A stretch of DNA of 64,000 bases from Epiperipatus broadwayi. Lineage: Eukaryota > Onychophora > Udeonychophora > Euonychophora > Peripatidae. This document shows positions 11,749 through 23,261 of this stretch, one piece after another. The stretch lies in NCBI GenBank assembly GCA_028023455.1, contig JAQFVV010012396.1:5684085-5748084 (forward strand), in the 5' to 3' direction. Below the pieces are notes generated by a model. That model saw only the letters and a list, made by a program, of their open reading frames with translations, had not been told where the DNA came from and did not search any database. The position numbers and the translations under genes were made by a program. Each line of letters begins with the position of its first letter. The stretch's first letter is position 1.

Positions 11749-12346
11749 TTAAAATATGTATTTTCTGTTAGTCAAAATATAATCCAATTCTGCTGCACCT
11801 TCATTTGGATGCTTCCATGTCCATTTTCTTTTAACATTTTTCTCAAAAAATGAATTCATAATATAAAGTTTTTCTTTTTCTGCAAACTCCACAAGTCTAT
11901 GTCCTCTCTCATTTCTATTACCATAACCAAAATTACCTACAGCAATTTCATCTTTCATTTGTCTACCAATTCTAGCATTAAAGTCTCCCATAATAATTTT
12001 AAAATGTTGTTTACTCTGATCAAAAGCCTTTTGTACATCCATATAAAAATCTTCTACTACTTCATCACTATGAGAACTTGTTGGGGCATAAACCTGAATT
12101 ATCTGCATTTGGTATCTGCTATTAAGTTGTATAACTAATCTTGCCACTCTGTCCGATACACCATCAATCTCCACAATATTGTTCTTCCACTTTTTATTTA
12201 TAATGAATCCTACTCCACTTGTATTTCCAATATGTGTGCCTTTATAATAGAGTATATGTCCACTTTTTAAATCAATTGTTTCTTCTCCTTTTCTTCTAAC
12301 TTCACAAAGTCCAATAATGTCCCATTTAATATAAGACAGTTCTTCT
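11749..12346 (-). pseudogene. RTE endonuclease domain, copy B (partial)
   Basis: The main open piece (11749-12174) is 141 residues. It shows QVYAPT, GDFNARIG and a downstream KWTWKHPN...ELDYIL stretch that fits the catalytic C-terminal part of AP-like endonucleases. The first residues of the domain, including the glutamate motif seen in copy A, are cut away by truncation at 12346. Confidence 0.8.
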
Positions 12347-12519
12347 TACATTATATTCTCTGGCATAAGATAACTTAAATAATTATCTATCCTCATCACA
12401 TCCTATTTTTGTTATACATATTCCTATATAGCTAATTATCTTTATGAATGTAAATATTACATATTTAATGTAACCACTAGTGTAATTTTCTGTCTTAGAA
12501 CAAAATCACATGACTTATA

Positions 12520-14076
12520 TCTTTCAGTGAATGCCATGCATCCTATCTCACTGGAGGATATTGATCAAAAAATGTTGGCAAGAATCATTCTTAAAAAACT
12601 AAATGATCTTATCATTCCTATGTTTTCCTCATCAAATTATGCATTTAAAACCCATGGTGCACCTCAAGCTATTCTTTTAGCATTGGTGTCAATACTGATT
12701 GCAAAAAAAAACACAATTAACAAATTACAAGCCAATTGACTTTAAGGCTGCTTTTGATCTGGTAAACTGGGAATACTTAGCACATAAGTAAATTTCTGAA
12801 AAACCATACACATGTAATTACTGCCATAAAAAAATTATATTACCAACAGATTTCTCAAGTATAATAATTACAGACTTATCTTCATATTTTAAGTCAAGCT
12901 AAAGTTTTCCACAGGGCTCACCACTTGTATCATTATTGTTTGTAATATATATATAAATCCCATGATCAAAAAAATTGAGCAGTGGTCAGAAGGTCTGGTA
13001 AGGTCCTGATAATTTTCAGAGACCTGCAAAAAATTCTCTCTCCTCTCATCATATTCTGGAACAAATCTGAAGCATTAATAGAATCTACAATATGAGTCAT
13101 CCATGTGGCAGATAGCTACAGATCACAATCTATCTTTGCAGTTAAAGATTCATTTTTTCTTGGAATTCCAATAAACTTATCTAAAACACCATTAAATCAT
13201 CATCTAAATTGTCTGGTTGTCAGAAAATTCAATACAAAAATAAAAACTTTTTACCTACAACTGCTTTATTCTATAGTAAAAGTTTGCATAGTTAATGCTA
13301 TTCTGAGGGGTATACTTGCTTACTATAGTGCATAGATGTATCTTTCGGAACTATTGTTAAAAATCTCATATTCATAATAATCACATTTTCTATCAATTAT
13401 AAGTGTTTGTTTTCCTATTTGTAAAGATAATCTTAAACTAATATTTCTTCAATTACTTGTCTTGTATATTAGAGCTAAAATATACATCACAATCTTAAGT
13501 AGTCCAATCATGAAAGCCGCTTCTCCACCTATAACATTGCTTGCTCCACTTCCATATGGAAGTCAGTCTTTTTTTACTGATCATGCTATTGAACAATTAT
13601 AATAGTAAATCTTTGTTTGGTGTTTCATTTAATGATTTGAAAAAATTATATATCCTGACAGATATCTATGATCAACCGGCCCAATTGCCAAAATACTTTA
13701 ATCCGATTCCAAAGTATGTGTTTTTCAATCATGGTTGAAATTTTTAACTTATTATTTGAAACAATTCCTACTAAAATCTGCCACATTAATTGTTTTAAAT
13801 TAAATCTGGATCCCCCATGTGTTTGTGTGTAATAATCATCTAGAATATATGACACACATTTTCCAAAGCTGTTAATACTTCCCATCACTATGACACTTTG
13901 TCTTTTACAAGCAAATAAATTAATCTTAAACAATTACTCTAGAAAAATACAAAAAAAATTTTTATCCCTATAATGCCATAGTAATCATTCATACTATTAG
14001 AACCATGTGACTTGCTCACTGCTCTGTAATTTTTGACAACAAATTTTAAAAAAAAATAATAATAATAATAATAATT
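12520..14076 (+). pseudogene. L1/Tx1-like LINE fragment, reverse transcriptase, copy E
   Basis: This is a decayed reverse transcriptase on the plus strand. An open piece at 12527-12739 starts with HPISLEDIDQKMLARII (the RPISLL-type motif). It is followed in another frame by DFKAAFD at about 12737-12757 (catalytic box A) and by PQGSPL at about 12909-12926. The catalytic YADD box is not recognisable. Downstream pieces at 13105-13335 and 13541-13738 match the minus-strand copy at 43600-44900. The element appears to end in an A-tract and (AAT)n at 14050-14076. The family assignment to L1/Tx1 is inferred from motif style only. Confidence 0.6.
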
Positions 14077-15858
14077 AATGGTATAATACATATTTATATG
14101 TTCTAAAATACTTAGCTAGAAGTACTATGAGCAAAATTTGGCTAAGCAATATTTTTATCTCTTATACATTATACTTTAGAATGATATATAGCTTGAAAAT
14201 TACACATTCATTTACATAAAACGGAATCATTTTCATCTGCCCTCAAATACTAATCGTAATTATAATATTTTTATAAGCTATGTATTGCATGCCATGCAAA
14301 TTCTTTTTTTCATTATTTACATATGTTAATACGTGTATATAATTTGTTATTAATAAAGTTTATTTTATAAATACATATATAAAAATAAATAAAAATTTCA
14401 CATATCTATCTTTTACGATTTACCATTTCCATATATAATTATTTCCATAATACAAAGTTCATTTCTTTGCGGGAATGTCTCATTGATTCAAAGATATTTG
14501 GTACCAGTGTCAATTCTAAAGCAGAAACTCTAAGTTGGCTATGTTTAATATTCTTTTAACCGTATTATTACTTATTTATAAAAATAATACTAAAGCAAAT
14601 TTTAATATTAAAACAAATAATTTTATTCACACCACTAAATTAATAAAAAAAATAATAAATTATTATTAAATATTATAATTATCTCCTCCTCTTTTTTTCT
14701 CTTTCTATTACGCATATTTGATATCTCCGCTCATATTAACTTAGCATGACTAATGAATTTTAATTGGTCTAGAAATTTATCTTGCTGTTATTCAAATATC
14801 TCAATTTTAAACTTGTATTAAACAAATATCAAAAATATTTCTCAGTATAGGAATTTTATATTCTTATTTGTCTTTTATGAAATGCTTGATAGATTCTAAA
14901 TTGATTATCATTGATAAGAACTGAAACTTGCATAGTATTATAATGTGATTTTATGTATATATGTGCGTTATCTGTTTATTTTGACGATGCATTTCATTAT
15001 CACACGGAATAGTAATCATGCAATGTGTGAAATAAAATGATAGAAACAGTAAAGATGGCATTTTATAAATAAAACAAATGACTGGTATAATCTTGGATTG
15101 TTCACTTCATAAAAAATACCCAATATATTAAGTTGATAAAACAAACCTCAATAACCCTTAAGAGGGCAAACAACATTTTTTTATTCACCCTTTAACTTTT
15201 TTTGTGTGGAACAACTCTTTATAATATACTTTTTGACTATTGTTGATTATTTCTCAACAGGTATTCTATAACTTTTATGCATAAAATTCATTGTAAATTA
15301 ACATGAAGGGCATTTTACTAGCCTCTTTCTGGATTCTTGGTTTAATATTTCATCATGGAGCTCATATCCTTAATTATATTAAATCATTAGTGTTAATATA
15401 ATACCTGTATTTCAAAATATAATAGAAAATGCTGAAGGTGTCGATGACCTTTGACAGCTGGAAATTGCTCTGAAGAAATTATTTTTTATTAAGATAGCAT
15501 CTGTTTTCTTAAATGATTATCCTTATAAAAACACTGCATTTATTGGGTCAACATATTAAAAGGTTTATTATAGTTTGTGAATTTAAATATTATTAGTTCA
15601 TAATTATTACTTTAAAATTTTTAAATATATAATTCATCCGAGATAAGTTAATTTTTTTATCTGTTAACTAAATATTCACATTTCAAAATATATTTATAAT
15701 CAAATGAAAATCCTCAAAATAATTCTTTTAAAACAATTTCAAGGAAACATTCATTACTATTTTATTTATACCATTAAAAGTATCTACTTTTAGGTATTTT
15801 CTAGATTTATTACAGTAATGGCAATAAAATAAACTACTGCCCCATCCATTTAACTTAA
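14077..15858. other. AT-rich DNA, no feature recognised
   Basis: I see no gene, tRNA or repeat that I can support in this stretch. Confidence 0.5.
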
Positions 15859-15975
15859 ATATGAAAGATGACTAAATTCTCCATACAGTAGCGCCACTCA
15901 GTGCAATTTAGAGTAATCAATAGGGTGAGAAGCTTTGTGCATAAAATCCCTATCTAGTTCCTACTCATCCAATAT

Positions 15976-16015
15976 CCCCAAACTAGTTTTTAGCTTGTGG
16001 CTTTCATCAGTGAGG
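15976..16015 (-). ncRNA. Hammerhead ribozyme-like sequence, decayed copy
   Basis: On the minus strand: stem I strand CCTCA, core CTGATGA, a 3-bp stem II (AGC/GCT, loop CACAA), then AAAA in place of GAAA, then CTAG, TT and TGGGG. Stem I can still pair with one G-U wobble. The change in the GAAA box should abolish or cripple cleavage. Confidence 0.4.
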
Positions 16016-16377
16016 AGCATCCATTGATTACTCTGGCTTGCATTGAGGAGCACTTCAGTATGAAGAGGTTAGCCTCTATGAAACAACTCACGTAAGCATA
16101 AAGAATGGTGATTCTGTGAAGTTTGGTGGTTTAATACCATCCTACCCAATAGGATTATAATGACTGTGGTTATTAAAGAACCAAATACACCAAAAAGTAA
16201 GGATGCTGAATTGAGTTCAGATGTATATGGCTATACAAACTAATGAACTTGAACTGAAAACATTGTTGTGTTTTCATTTTGGACTCAAAGCTTTATAATT
16301 AACTACTAAAGTAAAAGTTGGCTGCAGGAGGGCATTAGATCCTAAGATCTAGGTGCAGTGCTCTTAGATCCAAATCT

Positions 16378-16417
16378 CCTCACTGATAAAAGCCACTGAT
16401 TAGAAACTAGTCTGAGA
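16378..16417 (+). ncRNA. Hammerhead ribozyme-like sequence, decayed copy
   Basis: On the plus strand: CCTCA, CTGATAA (core G changed to A), then GAAA at 16403-16406, CTAG, TC and TGAGA. Four of five stem I pairs remain. The core substitution predicts loss of activity. Confidence 0.4.
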
Positions 16418-16711
16418 ATATTGGATGAGTAGGCACTGGATAGGGATTTTATGCACAACCCTTCTTGCATCCATTGATTATTATGGCTTGCACTGAGTGG
16501 TGTGACTGTATGGAGAGTATAGCCTCTGTGTAAACAGCTTGTGTACGCATAAAGAATGGTGATTCTTATTAATATTGGACATTAAGTAATTTAATGGTTT
16601 ATAAATGTATTGCCAAATTTAATGTTATTTTATAATTTTTTCTTTATTGTAAACATAGTTGAATAAACCTGTTTTTGATAAAGAATGGTGATTATGTGAT
16701 ATGAAAGATGA

Positions 16712-18128
16712 TGTTACTTCACACACACATTGATAATGTACATGATGATTTAAGTTTAAATCTATATTAATATTATTTTTAAATACAGTATCTTTAATTT
16801 TTGAATTGATTTATTAATAGAATATATAAATCAGACTAGATTTATTTATATTTCTAAGCAATAAGGTTTACCTAAAATTATCATTTAATATTATACATAA
16901 AGAATATTTATTAATATTTTATTGCATGTTCATGTAAAGTTATTTCAAGCAACCAATAAAATATTTAATCTTTAAATTACTTGTTAATACATACAAAATG
17001 CTTCATTTGTAGATGGTGTTTATGGTCTTTCAATTTTTCTTTACTCTCCTGCAGCTATTTGTAATACTATTTTGCTAATTTTGCATTCAAGTGGGATTAA
17101 AATAATATTGAGGTAGTGTTCAGTGATGCATACTGTGGCCGCTAGGTGATGCTGCAGTATCATTAAGAAGCCTACAAGTGATAGATTTATTTCCAAAGTA
17201 CTGATTGGTAGATTCTTTGAGAGAAGAATTGGAAGTCTATTTATAAACTTCACTTTTATTGTCACTACTGATAAAAAATTGTGTTGTTTTTCTATAGTTT
17301 ATTTAAATATTCATGATTATTTTCACAAAATAGTTGAATAGTAATTACTAAAAAAGAAATAATTTTATAATTTTTCTTAGTTTTTAAAAAAAATATGTTT
17401 CATTTCTAAAAATACAAGTTAAGAAATTTGAAGTAATGATAAAAATGACACTACAATCATTATATTTTATCAAATACCATAATACTGAACTTTTATGATA
17501 TTTTAATAATTATAAATACAATTTTAAGTTTTAGAATAAAATTTTATAGCTTTATAATGTCTATATAATTATTTATTCGTGTTTATCAAATGAAATTCAA
17601 TCAACAAAAATTTCATTAATCTACATTTTTCAATAGTTTTATGCTAATCAACGAATATGGAAAAAGTAATTGTTATTACATATATCTTTTTTTTTATATT
17701 TGTAAAGTTCAAATATAATTTTTAAAATATTTTTTATTTGCAAACTTGTATTTCTAATAAATCAACTCAGTTTATTGCATTTTAATATAAAATAAAGATT
17801 TAAATATTAAAGGCAAATATTGAAAATTTACCAAAATTACCACCAGGAAAAATAATGGAAATATCAACCTGTCGAAGAACTAAACATTTTAAGAATGTAA
17901 ACAAATTTCAAATAATAATATCCTTTAAGTTTCAGATTATAGTGATGATATATATTAATATATAATTTCCACATCATGTTTTAACATTTGGAATAAAATT
18001 CAAAACTAAATTGTGTTTACATTTAAATATTATACATAATTTAATATAACTTACAAACTGTAGATTAAATTACATAAAACTTATGAGAATAGTAATAGTA
18101 ATAAAATATATATTCAGAGCTACTATCT
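16712..18128. other. AT-rich DNA, no feature recognised
   Basis: I see nothing beyond AT-rich sequence and short poly-T tracts. Confidence 0.5.
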
Positions 18129-18139
18129 TTATTCAGCAA

Positions 18140-18445
18140 TCTTTATTTTCTGCATGGGGTATTATAATTTTATCTTTATTATTGCATTTCCAAATTCATA
18201 TAATATTAATATCATTTACTTTCTTTATTGCTTTTACAATGCTTCATATAATTATAACCCATTATTGACAGTTTTGATTGCACAACAATCTTCTTCAGAA
18301 CTTCTATTCACATTTAAATTAAGCTTTGAAAATATAAGTAGAAGTTCTGAAGAAGATTTCTGGGGCAATCAATACTTCAATAGTGGGTTATAATTGTATG
18401 AAGTATTGTAAAAGTCATAAAGAAAGTAAGTGATATTAATATATC
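18140..18445. mobile_element. Foldback element with hammerhead-like core and 11-bp TSD
   Basis: TTATTCAGCAA direct repeats at 18129-18139 and 18446-18456 flank a 306-bp insert. Arms of about 105 bp (18198-18306 and 18340-18442) are inverted around a ~33-bp centre. About 58 bp on the left has no partner. Both arms read CTGAAGA from the centre outward (minus 18292-18298, plus 18347-18353), followed by GATT/AATC stems with 6- to 8-base loops and then AAAA or AATA where a hammerhead would have GAAA. The short ORFs reported here are only side effects of the palindrome. Confidence 0.6.
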
Positions 18446-18456
18446 TTATTCAGCAA

Positions 18457-19094
18457 ATTTTTAAAGTGCGTTTAAATTTTTTTTTGCTTTGGTTTTTGTT
18501 GTTGTTGTTATTGTTGTTGTTGCTTTGCTTTTTCCTTTTAAGTTTAATTATAATAGAATTTTATTTCGAAAAAAGGAAACTTTCAATGTATTATTTACTG
18601 GGAACAATAATTATTGGATATAGTTTGAAATAAGGAGTCTGTGAAATTAATTTAATTCACTTTTTAATTTTTTTCTACATTTGTATAAAAATAATTTTCT
18701 CTTTGTAATAGCAAAAATATTATTTAGTGAAAAAAAACTTTCAAATTCAAATTTGCTTTTCCGTAAGACTGCATCATAATGCTTGATGTCATTTATATAA
18801 TATATTTTTGAATTTTCTTAAAAGAAATAATATATATATATCAATAAAATGTTTTCTATTTTCTTGGGAAAATATTATAATGATAATACTAATGTGTCTA
18901 ATATATATATAAAAATAAATTTTATTTATTATTGAAATTTAAACTTTTGCACTTTTCTTTATTCAACTTTAGAGGTAAATAAGATTTTAGTATATCAAAA
19001 TAAATATAGAACTCATAATATTTGTTTCGATTGGCCATATGAATGAGGTCTTTCATCTGAGTGTTTAGATTAGGTGTATCCGTTTTATGGGGCA
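18457..19094. other. AT-rich DNA with a TTG-rich tract
   Basis: A short (TTG)n-like tract lies at about 18498-18522. No gene seen. Confidence 0.5.
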
Positions 19095-19285
19095 CTGCTT
19101 AGGTGCAGTGCTCTCAAATACAAAGATCCTCACAGATGAAAGCCACAACCTAGAAACTAGTCTGCAAATATTGGATGAGTGGGCATTAGATAGGGATTTT
19201 ATGCACAAACCTTCCTGCATCCATTAGTTACTCTAACTTGCACTGAGTGGCGCTACTGTATAGAGAGTTTTACCTCTATATGTGG
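19095..19285 (+). mobile_element. Solo unit of the hammerhead-bearing repeat family
   Basis: A single plus-strand unit related to those at 15872-16698 and 56717-57005. It begins near GGTGCAGTGCTCTC, passes through the ribozyme-like part, then TTTTATGCACAAACCTTCC and GCACTGAGTGGCGCTACTGT, and stops near AGAGAGTTTTACCTCTAT. There is no inverted partner, no conserved tail and no clear TSD, so it is probably truncated. Confidence 0.6.
19128..19167 (+). ncRNA. Hammerhead ribozyme-like sequence, decayed copy
   Basis: CCTCA is followed by CAGATGA (core T changed to A), then GAAA at 19153-19156, CTAG, TC and TGCAA. Only two stem I pairs remain on the far strand. It is probably inactive. Confidence 0.35.
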
Positions 19286-19744
19286 TTTAAATATCTGGAT
19301 ACATTTGATTTCACTACTAGGCTCTAATAAATGCTAAATGCTGGTTGTGAAAAAAAAAATTTATTATTTAAATTATATTAATGTTACAGATATATTTGAG
19401 TTTTAAATATATAATGATATATATATATATAAATTTCACTACTCCACTACATCTTACTTTGGCTTCTAAAAAGTGGCAAGACTAAATTATCACCACTATA
19501 ACCAGCTATGATTAAATCATTTTGAGGTTATCACAGGCATTAGATAAATTTATGGTATAGTAATCTATCAAGCAAACTGAACAACTATAAAGCAGAAAAA
19601 TACTCAAGAGTTAAAACACAAATAAATTGAAATTACTTATATTTGATTCTAATTAGTTCAATGAAAAGATTTTCACTAATATCCTTTTTTTCTTACACCA
19701 TATAAATTGATAAATTTCTATGAAAATGATGAACCTACATTAGA

Positions 19745-20215
19745 ATTATTAAAAAATTAAAAGCAGATGAATAACATAATAACTTGCATATAGCAGAATT
19801 GAAGGAAAACATGCAGCAAAATCAAATAATCAAATAAATATGGAAAATTAAAAGAAAATATGCAACAAACTTTGAAGAAGAATCAAATTGGTATGAAAGA
19901 AAATATGAAGTAGAGTAATGGAAGTATAAAAAAAGTTAGAAAAAAAATAAAAGTATGGAGTAAAATCAAATGAAATTAAAAATAACAGAGTCTAATGAAT
20001 AGTTAAAAAAAGTTTAAAAGTTTGAAAGATAAGATAGACAAAAATTTGAATATATGGAAAAGAATGATGAGCATAAAATGGATCTAAAAATTAAACTGAA
20101 GAAACTCATAGTTATATGGAGAGCAAAATAGAAAGCTTAAAATGTGAAATTCATAATAATAGATCACTTTCAGCAAAGCTTCTAAAATTACATATAGTTT
20201 GAAGTTGAAAGCTGT
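19745..20215 (+). pseudogene. Decayed Lys/Glu-rich coiled-coil coding stretch
   Basis: A-rich sequence with repeated codons for Lys, Glu, Asn, Gln and Met (for example KENMQQ-like stretches) in shifting frames with many stops. The composition fits the charged coiled-coil N-terminus of gag- or ORF1-type retroelement proteins, such as that seen upstream of the gag ORF near 38700-38970. No family-defining domain is visible, so this is a weak call. Confidence 0.25.
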
Positions 20216-20460
20216 TCAAAAATACAAACAACATAGAAATGAGCTATGAGACAATTAAGAATGAAAAGCTAAGATTAACATCATGATAAATCTTAATGGT
20301 CTTAAGTTGCTTCCTAAAATTAACAAACTTGTTTTCTTCTGCTAATATACTTTCTGCCTTATCTGCAAAATTCAATACAATATATCATCTTAATAACAAA
20401 GCTATATTCTTATTTAATTTAGAGGCTGTTATTGATATAATTGTTGTTTTCTATTTATCT

Positions 20461-20740
20461 TCAACTATTATATTGCTCTGTGCTCTCTTCATTACATACC
20501 ACAACATCTCTGTGTCTTATTTCTGCAAAAGAAACTAGAGATACCATTGTAGCTCTTGGCTTCTTTTCTTTCAGAATGTTTGTAATCTTGTAGATTTTAA
20601 TGCATCTTTCATCACTTCCCAATCCATCTGTACAATCTTTTATGTAGATTACAATCTTCATTCCATTTTTAGAATCTGTTTTTTTAGCATATTTGCAACA
20701 ATTTAACCATACAATTTTTATGTAGATTACAATCTTCAAG
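20461..20740 (-). pseudogene. Possible retroelement protein fragment, unrecognised
   Basis: A 92-codon minus-strand ORF holds a compact, protein-like segment (ILKEKKPRATMVSLVSFAEI, followed by RHRDVVVCNEE) unlike the low-complexity reading elsewhere. It loosely resembles the RNA-binding C-terminal part of some LINE ORF1 proteins, but I cannot assign it. The N-terminus is a ~25-bp direct duplication (MKIVIYIK read twice, 78 bp apart). Confidence 0.25.
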
Positions 20741-20780
20741 CCACTTCTTAGTATTTGACTTTTTTTTTCATATGTTAAAT

Positions 20781-20847
20781 GCAGGAAGTGAGCCCAGGTG
20801 AGCTGCTTGGAAGGCAGCTATGCTAACCACTAGGCCACCAACTGTCT
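20781..20847 (-). pseudogene. tRNA-Gly(UCC)-like pseudogene or SINE head
   Basis: On the minus strand the sequence follows tRNA-Gly with anticodon UCC closely through the D arm (GTGGCCTAGTGGTTAGCATA) and the anticodon arm (CTGCCTTCCAAGCAG). The T arm is damaged (GGGCTCACTTCC in place of GGTTCGATTCC) and the acceptor strands no longer pair. It is flanked by T-rich runs on the plus strand. It is a tRNA pseudogene or the head of a tRNA-derived SINE, not a functional gene. Confidence 0.65.
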
Positions 20848-20849
20848 AT

Positions 20850-23255
20850 TTACTTTTTTCCATCATTTTAGAACTATAAGCAATATCTCATGTTTTTCTT
20901 TGATCCTTGAAGACCAACTACTTTACATTTATTATATTATCTTCCAAGTAGAAAATAATGTTTTATTTTAATTAAACCATTAAAAATACACTTATTGTCA
21001 GAAATCTTAACAGGATTTTTTTTAATGAACTTAAAATCAAAGTTCCACAAAACTCTTTTTTAAAAGTGTTCATGTTCTAAAATTTCTCTCTTCTATCATA
21101 ATAATAAATATTAAAATTATTTTTAATAGAATTTTATTAACTTAAAATTTTTATTTTATTTTATTTTTAAGGGGGGAAATGAATAGATTTGCATTATCCC
21201 ATAAAAGCTTTTTTATCTTTCTGTTTTAATTAAAATTATAACATTTTTATGGATCCCTTAAAGCAGTGATCCCCAATCTGGAATCCACGTACCCTTAGGA
21301 CTACAAACCATGATAATTGAAGATAAATGAATATTAATATTAATGGTACAAAATGGCATAAACATAAACACTGTATGACAATATATAAGTTATTGCTAAC
21401 TCAAATTATTGGCTTCATCTCTAAAAGCTTTTTATGATCTGGATATTAATGTAATTGCTTTATTAATTTTCAAATATCAGAGAATTGTTTTCAAATTTGA
21501 AATATTAAATTTTATTCTCTCACTGATGTGCAATTTACATTACAAATTATTTGTAAACATAATTTTAATATACACCTACATCCTACTTAGCAATGGATCA
21601 TTGTGCTAGGATTTACCATAGCAATCATCATCAATTTGTTGATTTAAAATGAATATTCACCACAATGATTGTAAAAAAAAATGTCAATTTTTTTTAAACT
21701 ACCATTTTTGTAAGATTGATAATATAATAGGATACTGACTTTATATCATATGGGGGGGGGGGTAACATTCATGCTAAAGATGTACAGTACAGAGTCCATT
21801 CATTATACACAGTACATTATAAAATATTACAGGATGCAGTATTTTGATTAGAAAATTAAATATGTTCATTAATGACATATCCAAAGTAAACATTTTCACC
21901 ATTAATGATTACAAAGTGAAAACAAATGTATTATATTCAGTACAATAAGTAATCCAAAGCCTATTTTTATGATGTATTAATATTATATTTTTAAATGTGC
22001 ACATTAACTTAAAAACTGTATATTCACTCATTTTTATGAATTAAAATTTTTATGAATGATATTTTACTTGTGGAAAAAATTATGATCATGTTAATTGTAA
22101 AATTTAGTTACAATAATTGCAAGTTATTTTGAGGAGAAAAAATGATTCCATGTGTTATGCAAATAATAATCAACTTTATATAATCAAACCTTAGTAAATC
22201 TAAGTCAAAAATAGCATTTTCTTATTCAGTTTCAAATTATAATCTCATAATTTGCTACAGGCATGTCAAAGCAAATGGCAACATTATTGCAAATTTTAAA
22301 AAAATACAATACTGAAAAAGAATACAAATTTCATTTAACATAAAACTAAAAATAAATTTTGGTTTATACTATAAATAATTAATTTTAAATTGTCATACTA
22401 TACATATATCATCTAAAACCTTCAGTTATGCAATTTTAAATTAAAACCTTTATGAATGCTAATTTTAGCCAAATTGAAACTGTTATTATTATAAACATAT
22501 TTTTGGTGTAAAAAAAGCAAGAAGGAAGATGATTTCATGCATTGTGCATTTAATAATATATTTTGTATGATGAAATGCAATACAAATAAATTGAAGAAGA
22601 TTCATGTTTTAATTTATGGCCTGTATCTCCAACTATGCAACATACTGTATTATTCAACAAATTGCTTGGACATTCCAAGAAAGTAGCTACCCCATGTAAT
22701 AAAACGTGATACCTCATGCTTAAAACAGATCACAACTAGTATATTTGTATATAAAGTGCTGTTTATTTAGATCTACTTAGTATATATTATATATTGTAAA
22801 AAAAAAATCTTAAATATTGACTATAATACATTACGTACTTTTTTTTCCTTTTTTAATATGTCAGAATTTTTATTTTATTTTAAAGTTAACTGGATGATTA
22901 GCTTTTGGTAATGTACAGTATTGCCACCCTTAGATGTGATACTTTTATGGTCAGAACAGAACAGTTGTGAGATATTATTAAACATGGCTTTTTTAATTTT
23001 AAGCAATTTCACATAAATAAATATATGACTATGAATTTTTTAAAAACTAAAATTTCAGTATAGATTTTTTTTGTTCAGTGCAATGAAAAACAATTTTGTG
23101 GAAGAAATTCAAAAAATTGTCAACTATGAGTTTACTTTCCCTTTCCCAGTCCACTTTGCTATACATTTGCACAGTGAAGCCATATTTTTTATTAGTGGTG
23201 AAAATTTTGTTTTACAGATTTTTTTAAAGTTTACAATGATATATATTGTCAACTG
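20850..23255. other. AT-rich DNA, no feature recognised
   Basis: No gene seen. A run of 11 G lies at 21752-21762. Short ORFs here look random. Confidence 0.5.
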
Positions 23256-23261
23256 AAACCA

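Larger units (their letters stand above)
9573..12346 (-). mobile_element. RTE-type LINE, copy B (5'-truncated, inactive)
   Basis: This is a second minus-strand copy of the same RTE family as 4236-7205, in the same orientation and about 2.4 kb away. It ends 3' in the same trinucleotide run (9574-9592). Similarity to copy A stops near 12346, inside the start of the endonuclease, so it is truncated at the 5' end as expected for incomplete reverse transcription. It is broken into at least five open pieces. Confidence 0.85.
15872..16698 (+). mobile_element. Composite hammerhead-bearing retroelement with 13-bp TSD
   Basis: The 13-bp direct repeats ATATGAAAGATGA at 15859-15871 and 16699-16711 bound an 827-bp insert. 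It contains an inverted unit (minus, 15877-16015), a 5'-truncated direct unit (plus, 16018-16119) ending in ATAAAGAATGGTGATTCTGTG, about 220 bp of internal sequence, and a fuller direct unit (plus, about 16345-16570) whose final terminus repeats AAAGAATGGTGATTATGTGA just before the TSD. Both hammerhead sites it carries are mutated. Direct units around an internal region with an inverted fragment at one end is the layout of Penelope-like elements. There is no transposase or polymerase ORF, so it would be non-autonomous. Confidence 0.6.

Noticed and set aside
18083-18393. Overlapping ORFs rich in hydrophobic residues
   Set aside because: They lie in and across the foldback element at 18140-18445 and arise from its AT-rich palindrome.
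18430-18633. Leucine-rich membrane-like ORF
   Set aside because: The Leu run comes from a (TTG)n tract and the rest is low-complexity.
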